Assembly: GCF_900091595.1 (NCBI RefSeq)
Contig: NZ_FMCW01000009.1
Span: forward strand, 165,153-229,152
DNA from: Micromonospora haikouensis
GTDB lineage: Bacteria > Actinomycetota > Actinomycetes > Mycobacteriales > Micromonosporaceae
Reading direction: 5' to 3'
DNA: 64,000 nt
The notes beneath the pieces are model-generated. The model was not told the DNA's origin. It did no database searches and worked only from the letters and a program-made list of their open reading frames with translations. Within the stretch, counting starts at the first letter, position 1. Every line of letters starts with the position of its first letter. Both the position numbers and the translations under genes were made by a program. Shown in pieces: positions 45,908-58,636 of this stretch.

Positions 45908-46990
45908 GTGACTCACGCAGCTCCCGTATCCCCCGTCGACCGCGCCGGCCTGCGTCAGCGGGTCGACAAGGCCCTCGCCGGGTTCCTGGCCGGCCAGCGC
46001 ACCTGGCTGACGGCCGTCGACGAGGCCCTGGTGCCGGTGGCCGAGGCGATCGAGGCGTTCGTGCTGGGCGGCGGCAAGCGGCTGCGCCCCGCGTTCGCGT
46101 ACTGGGGGTTCCGGGGGGCGGGGGGCGGCGACGCCGACCAGGTGGTGACCGCCCTGGCCGCGCTGGAGTTCGTGCAGGCCAGCGCGCTGATCCACGACGA
46201 CCTGATGGACCGTTCGGACACCCGGCGCGGCGAGCCGGCGGTGCACCGGCGGTTCGCCGCCCGGCACCGGGGGGCCGGCTGGGGCGGCGACGCCGACGGC
46301 TTCGGCGACGCGGCGGCGATCCTGCTCGGCGACCTCTGCCTCGTCTGGTCCGACGAGCTGCTGCACTCCGCCGGGCTGGACCCGCGGATCGTCGCCCGGG
46401 CCCGGCCCGTCTTCGACGAGATGCGCACCGAGGTCACCGTCGGGCAGTACCTCGACGTGCTGACGCAGGCCACCGGCGACACGTCGGTGGAGCGCGCGGG
46501 CAAGGTCGCCCGGTACAAGTCGGCCAAGTACACCGTCGAGCGTCCGCTGCTGCTGGGCGCGGCGCTCGCCGACGCGCCCGCCCACGTGCGGGCGGCCTAC
46601 TCGGCGTACGGGCTGCCGCTGGGCGAGGCGTTCCAGCTCCGCGACGACGTGCTCGGGGTGTTCGGCGACCCGGCGCAGACCGGCAAGCCGGCCGGCGACG
46701 ACCTGCGCGAGGGCAAGCGGACGTACCTCGTGGCGGCGGCCGTGGCGGCAAGCGACGACGCGGGCCGCGCGCTGCTGCTCGGGCGGCTCGGCGATCCGGA
46801 GCTGGACGCCGACGGGGTGGCCCGGCTGCGCGAGCTGATCACCTCGACCGGCGCGCTGGCCCGCACCGAGGAGCGGATCGCGGCGCTGACCGAGACGGCG
46901 CTCGCCGCGCTGTCGGCCGTCGACCTGGAGACCGAGGCCCGGCAGGCGCTGGTGGACCTCGCCATCGCCGCCACCCGCCGCACCGACTGA
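45908..46990 (+). CDS. Trans-isoprenyl diphosphate synthase (FPP/GGPP type)
   Basis: Condenses IPP with allylic diphosphates. The 360 residues include GGGKRLRP, the first Asp-rich motif HDDLMD (D97, D98, D101) and the second RDDVLGVFGD, plus KSAKYTVERPL. Product length is not certain; large residues before the first motif fit FPP or GGPP. The start is GTG 45908 behind TAGCGT. GGPP from this enzyme could feed the carotenoid genes at 36-41 kb, but menaquinone or polyprenyl synthesis is equally possible. Confidence 0.9.
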   Translation: MTHAAPVSPVDRAGLRQRVDKALAGFLAGQRTWLTAVDEALVPVAEAIEAFVLGGGKRLRPAFAYWGFRGAGGGDADQVVTALAALEFVQASALIHDDLMDRSDTRRGEPAVHRRFAARHRGAGWGGDADGFGDAAAILLGDLCLVWSDELLHSAGLDPRIVARARPVFDEMRTEVTVGQYLDVLTQATGDTSVERAGKVARYKSAKYTVERPLLLGAALADAPAHVRAAYSAYGLPLGEAFQLRDDVLGVFGDPAQTGKPAGDDLREGKRTYLVAAAVAASDDAGRALLLGRLGDPELDADGVARLRELITSTGALARTEERIAALTETALAALSAVDLETEARQALVDLAIAATRRTD

Positions 46991-47007
46991 CCCGCCCGCC
47001 ACCCCGG

Positions 47008-47066
47008 CCGGCCGACCTCCGCCACGCGGCCCGGCCCTGGTCCGGCCGGGTGCGGAGGTCGGCCGG
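47008..47066. terminator. Hairpin between convergent prenyl synthase and Rv2175c-like genes
   Basis: A perfect 15-bp inverted repeat, CCGGCCGACCTCCGC (47008-47022) and GCGGAGGTCGGCCGG (47052-47066), with a second GC-rich stem in the loop. A probable bidirectional terminator. Confidence 0.55.
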
Positions 47067-47072
47067 AACCGG

Positions 47073-47465
47073 TCAGAAGCCGAGGGCCTGGGCGCGGCGC
47101 TTGACCTCGCGGGCGTGGTCGCCGCCGAGCGTCGCCGCCGGGGTGCCGCCGGAGAGGGTGTCGTCGGGCTCGTAGAGCCAGCGCAACGCCGCCTCGTCGT
47201 CGTAACCGGCGTCGGCGAGCAGGGTGAGCACGCCGGGCAGGTGCTTGAGCACGGTGCGGTTGGCCACCAGGTCGGCGGGCACCCGACGCACGCCGTCGCG
47301 GCGCACGGCGAGCAGCTCGCGGTCCCGGATCATCTGGTGGACCTTGCTGATCGACAGGTCGAGGCGCTCGGCGACGTCCGGCAGGGCCAGCCAGCCGGCC
47401 GGGTCGCTCGGGCCGGCGAGGTCTGCGCCGGAGGCGGCCTGGCCGGAGGGTACGGAGTCGGTCAC
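47073..47465 (-). CDS. Rv2175c-like winged helix-turn-helix DNA-binding protein
   Basis: A 130-residue protein resembling Rv2175c of Mycobacterium tuberculosis, a DNA-binding substrate of the kinase PknL. The helix-turn-helix is LALPDVAERLDLSISKVHQMIRD (about 27-49), followed by a DNA-recognition wing (VRRDGVRRVPADLV) and a family C-terminal helix pair. GTG 47465 starts it, with AGGG 7 nt upstream. It diverges from pknL as in mycobacteria; phosphorylation of its N-terminal Ser/Thr residues by that kinase is a reasonable guess. Confidence 0.85.
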   Translation of the reverse strand: MTDSVPSGQAASGADLAGPSDPAGWLALPDVAERLDLSISKVHQMIRDRELLAVRRDGVRRVPADLVANRTVLKHLPGVLTLLADAGYDDEAALRWLYEPDDTLSGGTPAATLGGDHAREVKRRAQALGF

Positions 47466-47628
47466 CCGATCACCCTGCCACGCCCCCGCCCGGACGGCGC
47501 GCGGCACCCCCCTCGCCCCGCAGGCGAGGGGCCGGCGGGGGCTCCGGAACCGGTCCCACGCGCGCGGCGCGGGGGGCACCCGGCCATCCGGCTGTAGCAT
47601 CCGGTGCAACCTCCACCCTCCGGAGACA

Positions 47629-47634
47629 TAGACT
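47629..47634 (+). promoter_or_regulatory. -10 box of pknL
   Basis: TAGACT with an 8-nt spacer to ATG 47643. This supports the start at 47643 rather than the longer open frame from 47604. Confidence 0.45.
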
Positions 47635-47642
47635 GCCTGCCG

Positions 47643-49628
47643 ATGGACACACAGGTCGCCGACACGTTGCTGGGCTCGCTGCTCGACGGGCGCTACCGCA
47701 TTCGCGGTCGCGTGGCCCGTGGCGGCATGGCGACCGTGTACACCGCCACCGACGAGCGCCTGGAGCGCACCGTCGCAGTCAAGATCATCCACCCGACCCA
47801 GGCCACCGAGGCGCGGGCCCGGATGGCCGGGTTCCTGGCGCGCTTCACCGACGAGGCGAAGACCATCGCCCGGCTGACCCACCCGAACGTGGTGGCGGTC
47901 TACGACCAGGGCACCCACGCCGGCCTGCCGTACCTGGTCATGGAGTACGTGCGGGGCCGCACCCTGCGCGACGTGCTCGCCGAGCGCCGCCGGCTCAACC
48001 CCGACGAGGCGCTAGCGATCATGGAACAGATGCTCGCCGCGATCGCCGCCGCCCACCGCGCCGGCCTGGTCCACCGCGACGTCAAGCCCGAGAACGTGCT
48101 GGTCGCCGAGGCCCCCACCGGCGGCGTGGCGAACCTGGTCGACAGCGTCGTCAAGGTCGCCGACTTCGGGCTGGCCCGGGCCGTGGAGGCCAGCTCCGAG
48201 GAGGAGCCGGGCAACCAGCTCATGGCCACCGTGGCGTACGTCGCGCCGGAGCTGGTCACCGACGGCCGCTCCGACACCCGCACCGACGTCTACTCGGCCG
48301 GCATCGTGCTGTTCGAGATGCTCACCGGCCGGGTCCCCTACGACGGCGACCGCCCGGTGGACGTCGCCTGGCAGCACGTCGACCGGGACGTGCCGGCCCC
48401 GTCGACGCTGGTGCCCGGCCTGCCCCGGGTGCTCGACGACCTGGTCGCCCGGGCCACCCGCCGCGACCCGGGCGCGCGCCCCACCGACGCCGGCGCCCTG
48501 CTGGCCGAGGTCCAGGTGGCCCGCGACGACCTGGGCAACGCCAACACGCACACCGCCGTGCTGCGCCCGGTGACCGACGAGACCAGCGCGATGGCGCAGC
48601 CGACCATGGCGGTCGCGGCGGTCCGCCCGGCCCAGCGGCCCGCCTGGGCGCGGCTGCCCGAGCCCGAACCACAGCGCCCGCACCGGCGGCGGGCCACCCC
48701 CGAGCCCGAGGGGCCGCTGGCGCGGCTCGCCGCGCTGCGTACGCAGATCATGGGCGACCCGCGCGGCCGCAAAGGCGTCCTCGCGGCCCTGGTGGTGCTC
48801 GGCCTGGTCGTCGCGCTCACCGGCTGGTGGTTCGGGATGGGCCGGTACACGGTCGCCCCGGAGCTGGTCGGCCTCACCAAGGCCGAGGCGGAGGGGCAGG
48901 CCGGCCGGGGCGGATTCGTGCTGCGCTACGCCGAGCCCCGCTACGACGAGAAGGTCCCCCGCGACGCCGTCCTGACGCAGGACCCGGCCTCGGCGGCCCG
49001 GATCGTCAAGGGCGGCACGATCACCCTCACCCTGTCCCGGGGCCCGGAGCGGCTGCCGGTGCCCGACGTGGTCGGCAAGGACTTCGAGCTGGCCGAGGCG
49101 GACCTGACCAACGCCGAGCTGGTGGTGGCCAAGGGCGGCTCCCGCTACGACGACAACCTGCCCGAGGGCGTCGTGGTGGCCACCGACCCGAAGGTCGGCA
49201 CCGAGGTGAAGCCCGGCGCGAAGGTCACCGTCATCCTCAGCAAGGGCAAGGCGCCGATCTCGGTGCCCAACCTGGTCGGCAAGAACCTCGGCGAGGCCCG
49301 CGCCGCCCTGGCCCAGCTCGGCCTGGTCCCGGTGGAGACCTACAAGAAGTCGGACAAGCCGCGCGACGAGATCCTCGGGCAGAGCCCCGCCAGCAGCACC
49401 GGCGTGGAGAAGGGCGCCCAGGTCAAGCTCGACGTCAGCGAGGGGCCGCCGCAGGTCGTCGTGCCCCGGGTCGTCGACCTGCCCTGCCAGCAGGCCAAGC
49501 AGCAGCTGGAAAGCCAGGGCCTGCCGGTGAACGTGCAGTTCAACCCCAACGGCACCGTCCGGTTCCAGAACCCGGGCGAGAACTCGCAGGTGCCGCCCGG
49601 CACCCCGGTCACGATCGGCTGCCTGTGA
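47643..49628 (+). CDS. pknL: PknL-like Ser/Thr protein kinase with PASTA repeats
   Basis: A transmembrane eukaryotic-type kinase. Cytoplasmic domain (about 1-275): GRVARGGMATVY glycine loop, VAVKII lysine, HRDVKPEN catalytic loop, DFGLA and a TVAYVAPE activation segment. A Pro/Arg linker leads to one helix (about 380-400), then four extracellular PASTA repeats of about 65 residues, each starting V-P-x-V-V/L-G-like. PASTA domains bind muropeptides or lipid II, so the kinase may couple wall state to phosphorylation of the divergent Rv2175c-like protein. It overlaps nfo by 4 nt. Confidence 0.93.
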   Translation: MDTQVADTLLGSLLDGRYRIRGRVARGGMATVYTATDERLERTVAVKIIHPTQATEARARMAGFLARFTDEAKTIARLTHPNVVAVYDQGTHAGLPYLVMEYVRGRTLRDVLAERRRLNPDEALAIMEQMLAAIAAAHRAGLVHRDVKPENVLVAEAPTGGVANLVDSVVKVADFGLARAVEASSEEEPGNQLMATVAYVAPELVTDGRSDTRTDVYSAGIVLFEMLTGRVPYDGDRPVDVAWQHVDRDVPAPSTLVPGLPRVLDDLVARATRRDPGARPTDAGALLAEVQVARDDLGNANTHTAVLRPVTDETSAMAQPTMAVAAVRPAQRPAWARLPEPEPQRPHRRRATPEPEGPLARLAALRTQIMGDPRGRKGVLAALVVLGLVVALTGWWFGMGRYTVAPELVGLTKAEAEGQAGRGGFVLRYAEPRYDEKVPRDAVLTQDPASAARIVKGGTITLTLSRGPERLPVPDVVGKDFELAEADLTNAELVVAKGGSRYDDNLPEGVVVATDPKVGTEVKPGAKVTVILSKGKAPISVPNLVGKNLGEARAALAQLGLVPVETYKKSDKPRDEILGQSPASSTGVEKGAQVKLDVSEGPPQVVVPRVVDLPCQQAKQQLESQGLPVNVQFNPNGTVRFQNPGENSQVPPGTPVTIGCL

Positions 49629-50494
49629 GCACCCCCGCGCCCCGCCGACCGGTCGGCTCGCACACCCCCACCTCGGGCGGGCTGGCCAAGGCCGCCCTGC
49701 CGTACGTCGACGCCGCCGCCTCCGAGGCCGTCCAGGTCTACGTGTCCAACTCCCGGGGCTGGGCGCTGCCGGCAGGCGACCCGGCCCAGGACGCGCTGTT
49801 CCGCGACGGCTGCGCCGCGCGCGGGGTGCCCGTGTTCATCCACGCGTCCCTGCTGGTGAACCTGGGCTCACCCACCCCGGCCACGGTCGAGCGGTCCGCG
49901 CAGACCCTGGCCCACGCGCTGCGCCGGGGGCGGGCGATCGGCGCCCGGGGCGTGGTCTTCCACGCCGGCAGCGCCGTCGACGCCGGGCACGCCGACGCAG
50001 CCCTGCGCCAGGTGCGCGAGGCGCTGCTGCCCCTGCTCGACGAGACCACGGCCACGGACGGCCCGCTGCTGCTGGTGGAGCCGAGCGCGGGCGGCGGCCG
50101 GTCCCTGGCCTCCCGGGTGGAGCACCTCGGCCCCTACCTCGACGCGGTGGACCGCCACCCCGGCCTGGGCGTCTGCTTCGACACCTGCCACGCCTGGGCC
50201 GCCGGGCACGACCTGGCCGCCGAGGGCGGGATGACGGCCTGCCTGGACACGCTGGTGGCCACGGTGGGGCCCGACCGGCTGCGGCTGGTGCACGCCAACG
50301 ACTCGAAGGACCTGTGCGGCTCGACCCGGGACCGGCACGAGAACATCGGCAAGGGCAGCATCGGCGAGCCAGCGTTCGCCGAGCTGATGACCCACCCCGC
50401 CACGGCCGGCATCCCGATCGTGGTGGAGACCCCGACGGAGAAGCACGAGGGCCACGCCACCGACATCGCCACCCTCAAGCGCCTACACCCCTGA
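49625..50494 (+). CDS. nfo: Endonuclease IV-type deoxyribonuclease
   Basis: A 289-residue TIM-barrel AP endonuclease that cuts DNA at abasic sites using a trinuclear zinc centre. Family features are GSHTPTSGGL at the start, the metal-ligand segments VFHAG, LVEPSAGGG, FDTCHAWAAGHD, HANDSKD, HENIGKGSIG and ETPTEK. GTG 49625 overlaps the pknL stop by 4 nt, which couples DNA repair and kinase genes at translation. It converges on the threonine aldolase gene. Confidence 0.9.
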   Translation: MSTPAPRRPVGSHTPTSGGLAKAALPYVDAAASEAVQVYVSNSRGWALPAGDPAQDALFRDGCAARGVPVFIHASLLVNLGSPTPATVERSAQTLAHALRRGRAIGARGVVFHAGSAVDAGHADAALRQVREALLPLLDETTATDGPLLLVEPSAGGGRSLASRVEHLGPYLDAVDRHPGLGVCFDTCHAWAAGHDLAAEGGMTACLDTLVATVGPDRLRLVHANDSKDLCGSTRDRHENIGKGSIGEPAFAELMTHPATAGIPIVVETPTEKHEGHATDIATLKRLHP

Positions 50495-50496
50495 CC

Positions 50497-50513
50497 CCCG
50501 CCCTGGGGGCGGG
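50497..50513. terminator. Short hairpin between convergent nfo and aldolase genes
   Basis: CCCGCCC and GGGCGGG separated by 3 nt fill the 22-bp gap between the two stop codons. Probable terminator for both genes. Confidence 0.45.
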
Positions 50514-50516
50514 CGG

Positions 50517-51551
<1,035 letters not shown>

Positions 51552-51601
51552 CGTGCCGCCTCCGGCCGCCGACTGCGGGGCTCGCAAGCTCACTCCTCGC
51601 G

Positions 51602-53077
<1,476 letters not shown>

Positions 53078-53099
53078 TCAACGCCGACCCGCGGCGTGA

Positions 53100-53588
53100 T
53101 CAGGGGGTGACCGACGGCTCCGGGGTGTTCCCGCCCGGCGCCTCGCGCGCCACGCACCAGTCGGCGCCGCTGCGGGTGACGGTGAACAGCAGCGGCCGGG
53201 TGGCCTCGCGGGAGCCGGCGGTCACGGTGATCTCCGTGCTGACCTCCTGCCCGCCCGCGCCCGCGCGGACGTCGGTGATCGTCGCCCCGGTCACGGTGAA
53301 GTGGTCGGCGAAGTCGCCGTTCGGGCCGGTCGCGGCGGCGTCGAAGGCCGCCTGGGCGGGGGCGCAGAGCTGGCCGCGCCCTGCGGCCACGTCCTTGGCG
53401 ATCATCGCGTCGAGGTACGCCTGGACCCGCTCCCGCGACTTCGCGGTCGCCTCCTCGGCGGGCGCCCGGCCGGGCTGCTGGGCGGCGTCCTCGTCGTCGC
53501 TGCCGCAGCCGAGCAGGGCGAACGGGAGGACCGCGAGTGTCGCGACCAGCGCCGCCCTGGTGGCCACCCTGGTGTTCGTCACGCCCAT
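53100..53588 (-). CDS. Small secreted lipoprotein
   Basis: A 162-residue protein with a lipoprotein signal: charged start, hydrophobic segment (AALVATLAVLPFALLGC) and lipobox LLGC with Cys near residue 27. An acidic Ser/Asp/Glu spacer follows, then an alpha/beta domain with the look of a nuclear-transport-factor-2-like fold (ERVQAYLDAMIAKDVAAGRGQLC ... WCVAREA). No family could be named. ATG 53588 has GGAGGG 5 nt upstream. Two cysteines in the domain may form a disulfide. Confidence 0.75.
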   Translation of the reverse strand: MGVTNTRVATRAALVATLAVLPFALLGCGSDDEDAAQQPGRAPAEEATAKSRERVQAYLDAMIAKDVAAGRGQLCAPAQAAFDAAATGPNGDFADHFTVTGATITDVRAGAGGQEVSTEITVTAGSREATRPLLFTVTRSGADWCVAREAPGGNTPEPSVTP

Positions 53589-53732
53589 CCGTCCCTCCCC
53601 TCGGCCCCGGCACACCGGGGACGCCGCCGATGGGCGAGTCTGACACATCACCCCCGCGCCACGCCCACGCCGGGCCGCGCCCACGCGCGCCCGAGCCCGG
53701 AAACCGCCGTGCGGACGGTTCCCGGGCCCGGG

Positions 53733-53788
53733 GTGTTAGCAGGGGACCCCTGCTATGCAGAATGCGTTAACAGGGGGCCCTTCCTTGC
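53733..53788 (-). repeat. Dispersed intergenic dyad repeat, copy E
   Basis: Minus orientation, starting 1 nt after the stop codon of the chitinase gene, as copies B and C do for leuS and dnaE2. It separates the chitinase gene from the lipoprotein gene, whose start is 144 bp away. Confidence 0.85.
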
Positions 53789-53789
53789 C

Positions 53790-55424
<1,635 letters not shown>

Positions 55425-55443
55425 GTGGCGGCTCCCCAAACAG

Positions 55444-55459
55444 TTAGGAAACTTTCCAA
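55444..55459. promoter_or_regulatory. Dyad operator upstream of the chitinase gene
   Basis: TTAGGAAACTTTCCAA is a near-perfect dyad starting 20 bp upstream of the chitinase ATG. It is a likely repressor site because of its position at the promoter; the regulator cannot be named from sequence. Confidence 0.5.
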
Positions 55460-55556
55460 AAGGATGGTGAGACGCTACTCACGCCGTCATCAGTTCGTCA
55501 AGATGCACATGCGTCGATCACCGGATAGCGGGCGGTGACGGGCCGCCCCCGCCCGT

Positions 55557-55633
55557 TGATCGACTCCGTGTCGCCGACGTGGCGGGGTCCCCGCCACTCG
55601 GATGCCCCCATGTCGCCGACATGGAGTCGATCA
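55557..55633. repeat. Compound palindrome, candidate dispersed repeat
   Basis: A 23-bp outer arm beginning TGATCGACTCC (55557-55579) is matched in inverse at 55611-55633 with three differences. Inside, GTGGCGGGG-T-CCCCGCCAC (55579-55597) is a perfect palindrome. It lies in the 308-bp gap between the chitinase and SGNH genes and encodes nothing. Confidence 0.75.
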
Positions 55634-55664
55634 CCCCGTCCCACCGGAGGCGCGGACACGGAGG

Positions 55665-55695
55665 CGCCCGGGGCGGCAGGAAGCCGCCCCGGGCG
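55665..55695 (-). terminator. Terminator hairpin after the SGNH lipase gene
   Basis: A perfect 13-bp stem, CGCCCGGGGCGGC with GCCGCCCCGGGCG, around an AGGAA loop, 38 bp after the stop codon. No T tract, as usual in this genome. Confidence 0.6.
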
Positions 55696-55732
55696 CGCCG
55701 GGGTCAGAGCAGGGACAGGTGACTCGCCGGGC

Positions 55733-56536
55733 TCAGCCGGCGGCGGAGCGGAACACCGGGTAGTAGCCGCCGGACTGGCCGGCCGCCGTCGGGTGGTACG
55801 AGATGCCGATGCTGGCGAAGTTGAGCGCGTGCAGCCACTTCTCGCCGTAGCTGCACAGCTGGTGCCCGACGAAGATGGAGCGGACGTCGGCGAACGTGAA
55901 GCCGGCCGAGTTCGCGGCGCTGCGGGTGATGTCGTCGACCAGGTTGATGCCCTCGTTGATCTTCGCCCGCGAGTTCGCGCTCAGGCCGACGCAGACCGTG
56001 CCGAGCTGGTAGAAGACCGGGTAGCCGACCACCACCACCCGCGCCGACGGGGCCTTGGACCTGATTCCGCTGTAGACCTTCGCGAGCTTGCCGGACAGCT
56101 CGGCGCGCGCCTTGTCCTCGGCGGCCTGCACGGCGGCCACGCACTGGCTCTCGCCGTAGAGCACGCAGGTGGTCATGATGTTGGCGAAGCCGACGTCGTT
56201 GCCGCCGATGGTGACGCTGACCAGCGTGGTGGTCGACGACAGCGCGGAGAGCTGGTTGTTGATCACGTCCGTGGTGGTCGCCCCGGAGCAGGCCACCGAC
56301 TTGTACGACGCGGGCTTGATGTTGGCGTTGTAGAGCGCCGGATACGCGTTGGTGCTGCGCTGGCAGCTCCCGCTCTCCGAGGTGTAGCTGCCGGCGCCGA
56401 CGCCGGAGGCGTACGAGTCGCCGAGGGCGACGTAGCGGTCGGTGGGCGCCGCCTGGGCGGGGACGGCCAGCGTGAGCGTGGCGCCGATGGACGCCGCGAG
56501 GCTCACGGCGAGGGTAACGAGACGGGATCTCCGCAC
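55733..56536 (-). CDS. Secreted SGNH-hydrolase lipase/esterase
   Basis: A 267-residue exported hydrolase. The signal peptide (RRSRLVTLAVSLAASIGAT..., cleavage near AQAAP at about residue 30) precedes the GDSL block ALGDSYASG, the oxyanion block SVTIGGNDVGF and the catalytic YHPTAAG near the C-terminus. Six cysteines suggest three disulfides, as in the Streptomyces lipase family. GTG 56536 has AGGAG 7 nt upstream; the longer frame from an ATG at 56608 does not look like signal sequence. Confidence 0.9.
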   Translation of the reverse strand: MRRSRLVTLAVSLAASIGATLTLAVPAQAAPTDRYVALGDSYASGVGAGSYTSESGSCQRSTNAYPALYNANIKPASYKSVACSGATTTDVINNQLSALSSTTTLVSVTIGGNDVGFANIMTTCVLYGESQCVAAVQAAEDKARAELSGKLAKVYSGIRSKAPSARVVVVGYPVFYQLGTVCVGLSANSRAKINEGINLVDDITRSAANSAGFTFADVRSIFVGHQLCSYGEKWLHALNFASIGISYHPTAAGQSGGYYPVFRSAAG

Positions 56537-56758
56537 GTCGCACTCCTGGGGGTGGGAAGTGGTAGTCAGAGATAGATACCACCGAATGCACGGTAAATGG
56601 AAGATCACCGATCCCTAACAGGGGTGGTCGCTAGGGGGCGGTGGCCGTCCACAAGGGCCGCGGATCCGCCCGTTCGTCGGCGTGTGCGGCGGGCCGCCCG
56701 CCGGGCGCGTACCCGAAGATCGTCTCCTGTTCGTCGACACCCCACAGGAGACAACTCG

Positions 56759-57592
56759 ATGATCAACAAGTACGCCGGGCGCTGCGCCACCTGCCACGCC
56801 CCGGTGGAGGCCGGCGCCGGCCGGCGCGCCAGCGCCAACGGGGTCTGGAACACGTACCACGACGGGTGCGTGCCGGCCCGGGTCGCGCCGCCCGTCGGAC
56901 GCCACGGCGGCTGGCACGACCTGCCGGTCGTCGGCTTCGACCTGGAGGGCACCCTGCCCGATCCGATGGAGACGCGGATCGTCTCCGCGGCCCTGGTGCA
57001 CTCCGACGGCACGGCGCAGGAGTGGCTCGTCGACCCGGGCGTGCCGATCCCCGCCGACGCGACGGCCCGGCACGGCATCACCGACGAGCGGGTGCGCGCC
57101 GACGGCCGGCCGGCCCGCGAGGCGCTCGCGGAGCTGGGCACGGCGGTGGCCAAGCTGATCGCCGACTCCACGCCGCTGGTGGCCTTCTGCGCCCCGTACG
57201 ACGTGACGGCCCTGCACACCGAGCTGGCCCGGCACGGCCTGCCGGCCATCGACTGGGACCGGGCCGTCGTCATCGACCCGTCCGTGCTGCACCAGCAGGT
57301 CGAACCCCGGTGGTACGGCCGCCGGCAGCTCGGCGACCTGTGCCGGTACTACGAGGTCACGCTCGACAACGCCCACGACGCGGCCAGCGACGCCCGGGCA
57401 GCCGCCGAGCTGGCCCGGTCGATCGCCGCCCGGCACGAGGCCGTCGCCCGGATGCGGCCGGACGCGCTGCACCGGGCGCAGGTCGACTGGCACGCCGAGC
57501 AGGCCCGGGGCCTCCAGCTCTCCTTCGACCGGCGGGGCATCGACAGGACGGTCAGCACCCAGTGGCCGCTGGAGACGACGCCGCGCGACTGA
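56759..57592 (+). CDS. DEDDh-type 3'-5' exonuclease with N-terminal zinc-finger-like segment
   Basis: A 277-residue protein. Residues 1-45 contain CATC and a later YHDGC, which may form a small zinc site. The DnaQ-like domain begins VGFDLEGT (first acidic pair, normally FDxET), with GITDERV, CAPYDVTALHTEL in the Exo II position (normally HNxxFD) and NAHDAASDARAAAEL as the Exo III His/Asp. The acidic residues needed for metals are present. AGGAGA lies 8 nt before ATG 56759. Probable role in DNA repair or degradation; RNA is also possible. Confidence 0.8.
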   Translation: MINKYAGRCATCHAPVEAGAGRRASANGVWNTYHDGCVPARVAPPVGRHGGWHDLPVVGFDLEGTLPDPMETRIVSAALVHSDGTAQEWLVDPGVPIPADATARHGITDERVRADGRPAREALAELGTAVAKLIADSTPLVAFCAPYDVTALHTELARHGLPAIDWDRAVVIDPSVLHQQVEPRWYGRRQLGDLCRYYEVTLDNAHDAASDARAAAELARSIAARHEAVARMRPDALHRAQVDWHAEQARGLQLSFDRRGIDRTVSTQWPLETTPRD

Positions 57593-57668
57593 CCCCGGCC
57601 GGGGCACGGTGCGGCCCGGCCGTGCCCCGTGGTGAGCGCGGGGGCGTGAGACGGTGTGCGGTGGCGGC

Positions 57669-57674
57669 TAGGCT
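57669..57674 (+). promoter_or_regulatory. -10 box of the threonine dehydratase-like gene
   Basis: TAGGCT with a 7-nt spacer to GTG 57682. It selects this start over GTG 57691. Confidence 0.5.
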
Positions 57675-57681
57675 GCGCCGT

Positions 57682-58629
57682 GTGCAGTTGGTGAGCGCGG
57701 ACGACATCACGGCGGCGCAGCGGCGGATCGGCGGGCGGGTCGTCCGCACCCCGCTGCTGGCCTGCACGCACATCGGCGACGAGTACGGCCTCGACCTGTG
57801 GGTCAAGGCGGAGAACCTGCAGCACACCGGCAGCTTCAAGACCCGCGGGGTGCTCAACGCGCTGCTCGCGCTCACCGAACGCGCCGGCCGACCGGCCGGC
57901 CTGGCGGCCTTCTCGGCCGGCAACCACGCGATGGCCGTGGCGTACGCCGGCCAGGCGTACGCCCTGCCCACCGTGGTGTGCATGCCGCCGCACGCGGTGC
58001 CGACCAAGATCGAGGCGGTCCGCCGGTACGGCGGGGAGGTCGTGCTCACCGACGACCTGCTCGGCACCTGCGAGGCCATCGCGGCGGAACGCGGATACCA
58101 CCTGCTGCCGCCGTTCGACGACCCGGACGTCATCGCCGGCCAGGCCACCATCGGCCGGGAGATCCTGGCCGACGGCCCGCCGCCGGGGCTGGTCCTGGTG
58201 CCGGTGGGCGGCGGTGGGCTGATCAGCGGCGTGGCGGCGGCGGTACGGGCGGCGGCACCGACCGCGCGGATCGTCGGGGTGGAGCCGGCCACCGCCAACG
58301 CCGTCGGGCACGCCCTGCGCACCGGGGGCGCGGCCCCGGCCACGCCGCCACGGTCGATGGCGGACGGGCTGGCCGCCCCCTTCGCCGGCCGGCACACCCT
58401 GGCCCACATCCAGGCCCTGGTGGACGACGTGGTGGAGGTCGCCGAGGACGCGATCTGGGGCGCGTGGTGGGAGCTGCTGGACGCCACGAAGCTCCTGGTC
58501 GAGCCGTCCGCCGCCGTCACCTACGCGGCGCTGCGCACCGGCCTGGTCAGTGCCGCGTCGTGCACCCGCGTGGTGCTGGTGCTCAGCGGCGGCAACGTCT
58601 CACCGGCGGCGCTGGCCACCCTGCGCTGA
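57682..58629 (+). CDS. Threonine/serine dehydratase-like PLP enzyme
   Basis: A 315-residue fold-type II PLP enzyme. The lysine is in SFKTRG, followed by FSAGNHAMAVA, the glycine loop VPVGGGGLISGVA and the C-terminal VLSGGN. It lacks the C-terminal ACT/regulatory domain of biosynthetic IlvA, so it resembles catabolic threonine dehydratase or serine racemase. The leaderless start is GTG 57682. Its stop is 7 bp from that of the convergent DUF2203 gene. Confidence 0.88.
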   Translation: MQLVSADDITAAQRRIGGRVVRTPLLACTHIGDEYGLDLWVKAENLQHTGSFKTRGVLNALLALTERAGRPAGLAAFSAGNHAMAVAYAGQAYALPTVVCMPPHAVPTKIEAVRRYGGEVVLTDDLLGTCEAIAAERGYHLLPPFDDPDVIAGQATIGREILADGPPPGLVLVPVGGGGLISGVAAAVRAAAPTARIVGVEPATANAVGHALRTGGAAPATPPRSMADGLAAPFAGRHTLAHIQALVDDVVEVAEDAIWGAWWELLDATKLLVEPSAAVTYAALRTGLVSAASCTRVVLVLSGGNVSPAALATLR

Positions 58630-58636
58630 CCCTCCT

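Noticed and set aside
48827..49624. Plus-strand frame upstream of nfo overlapping pknL
   Set aside because: It is pknL read out of frame; nfo similarity begins at GTG 49625.
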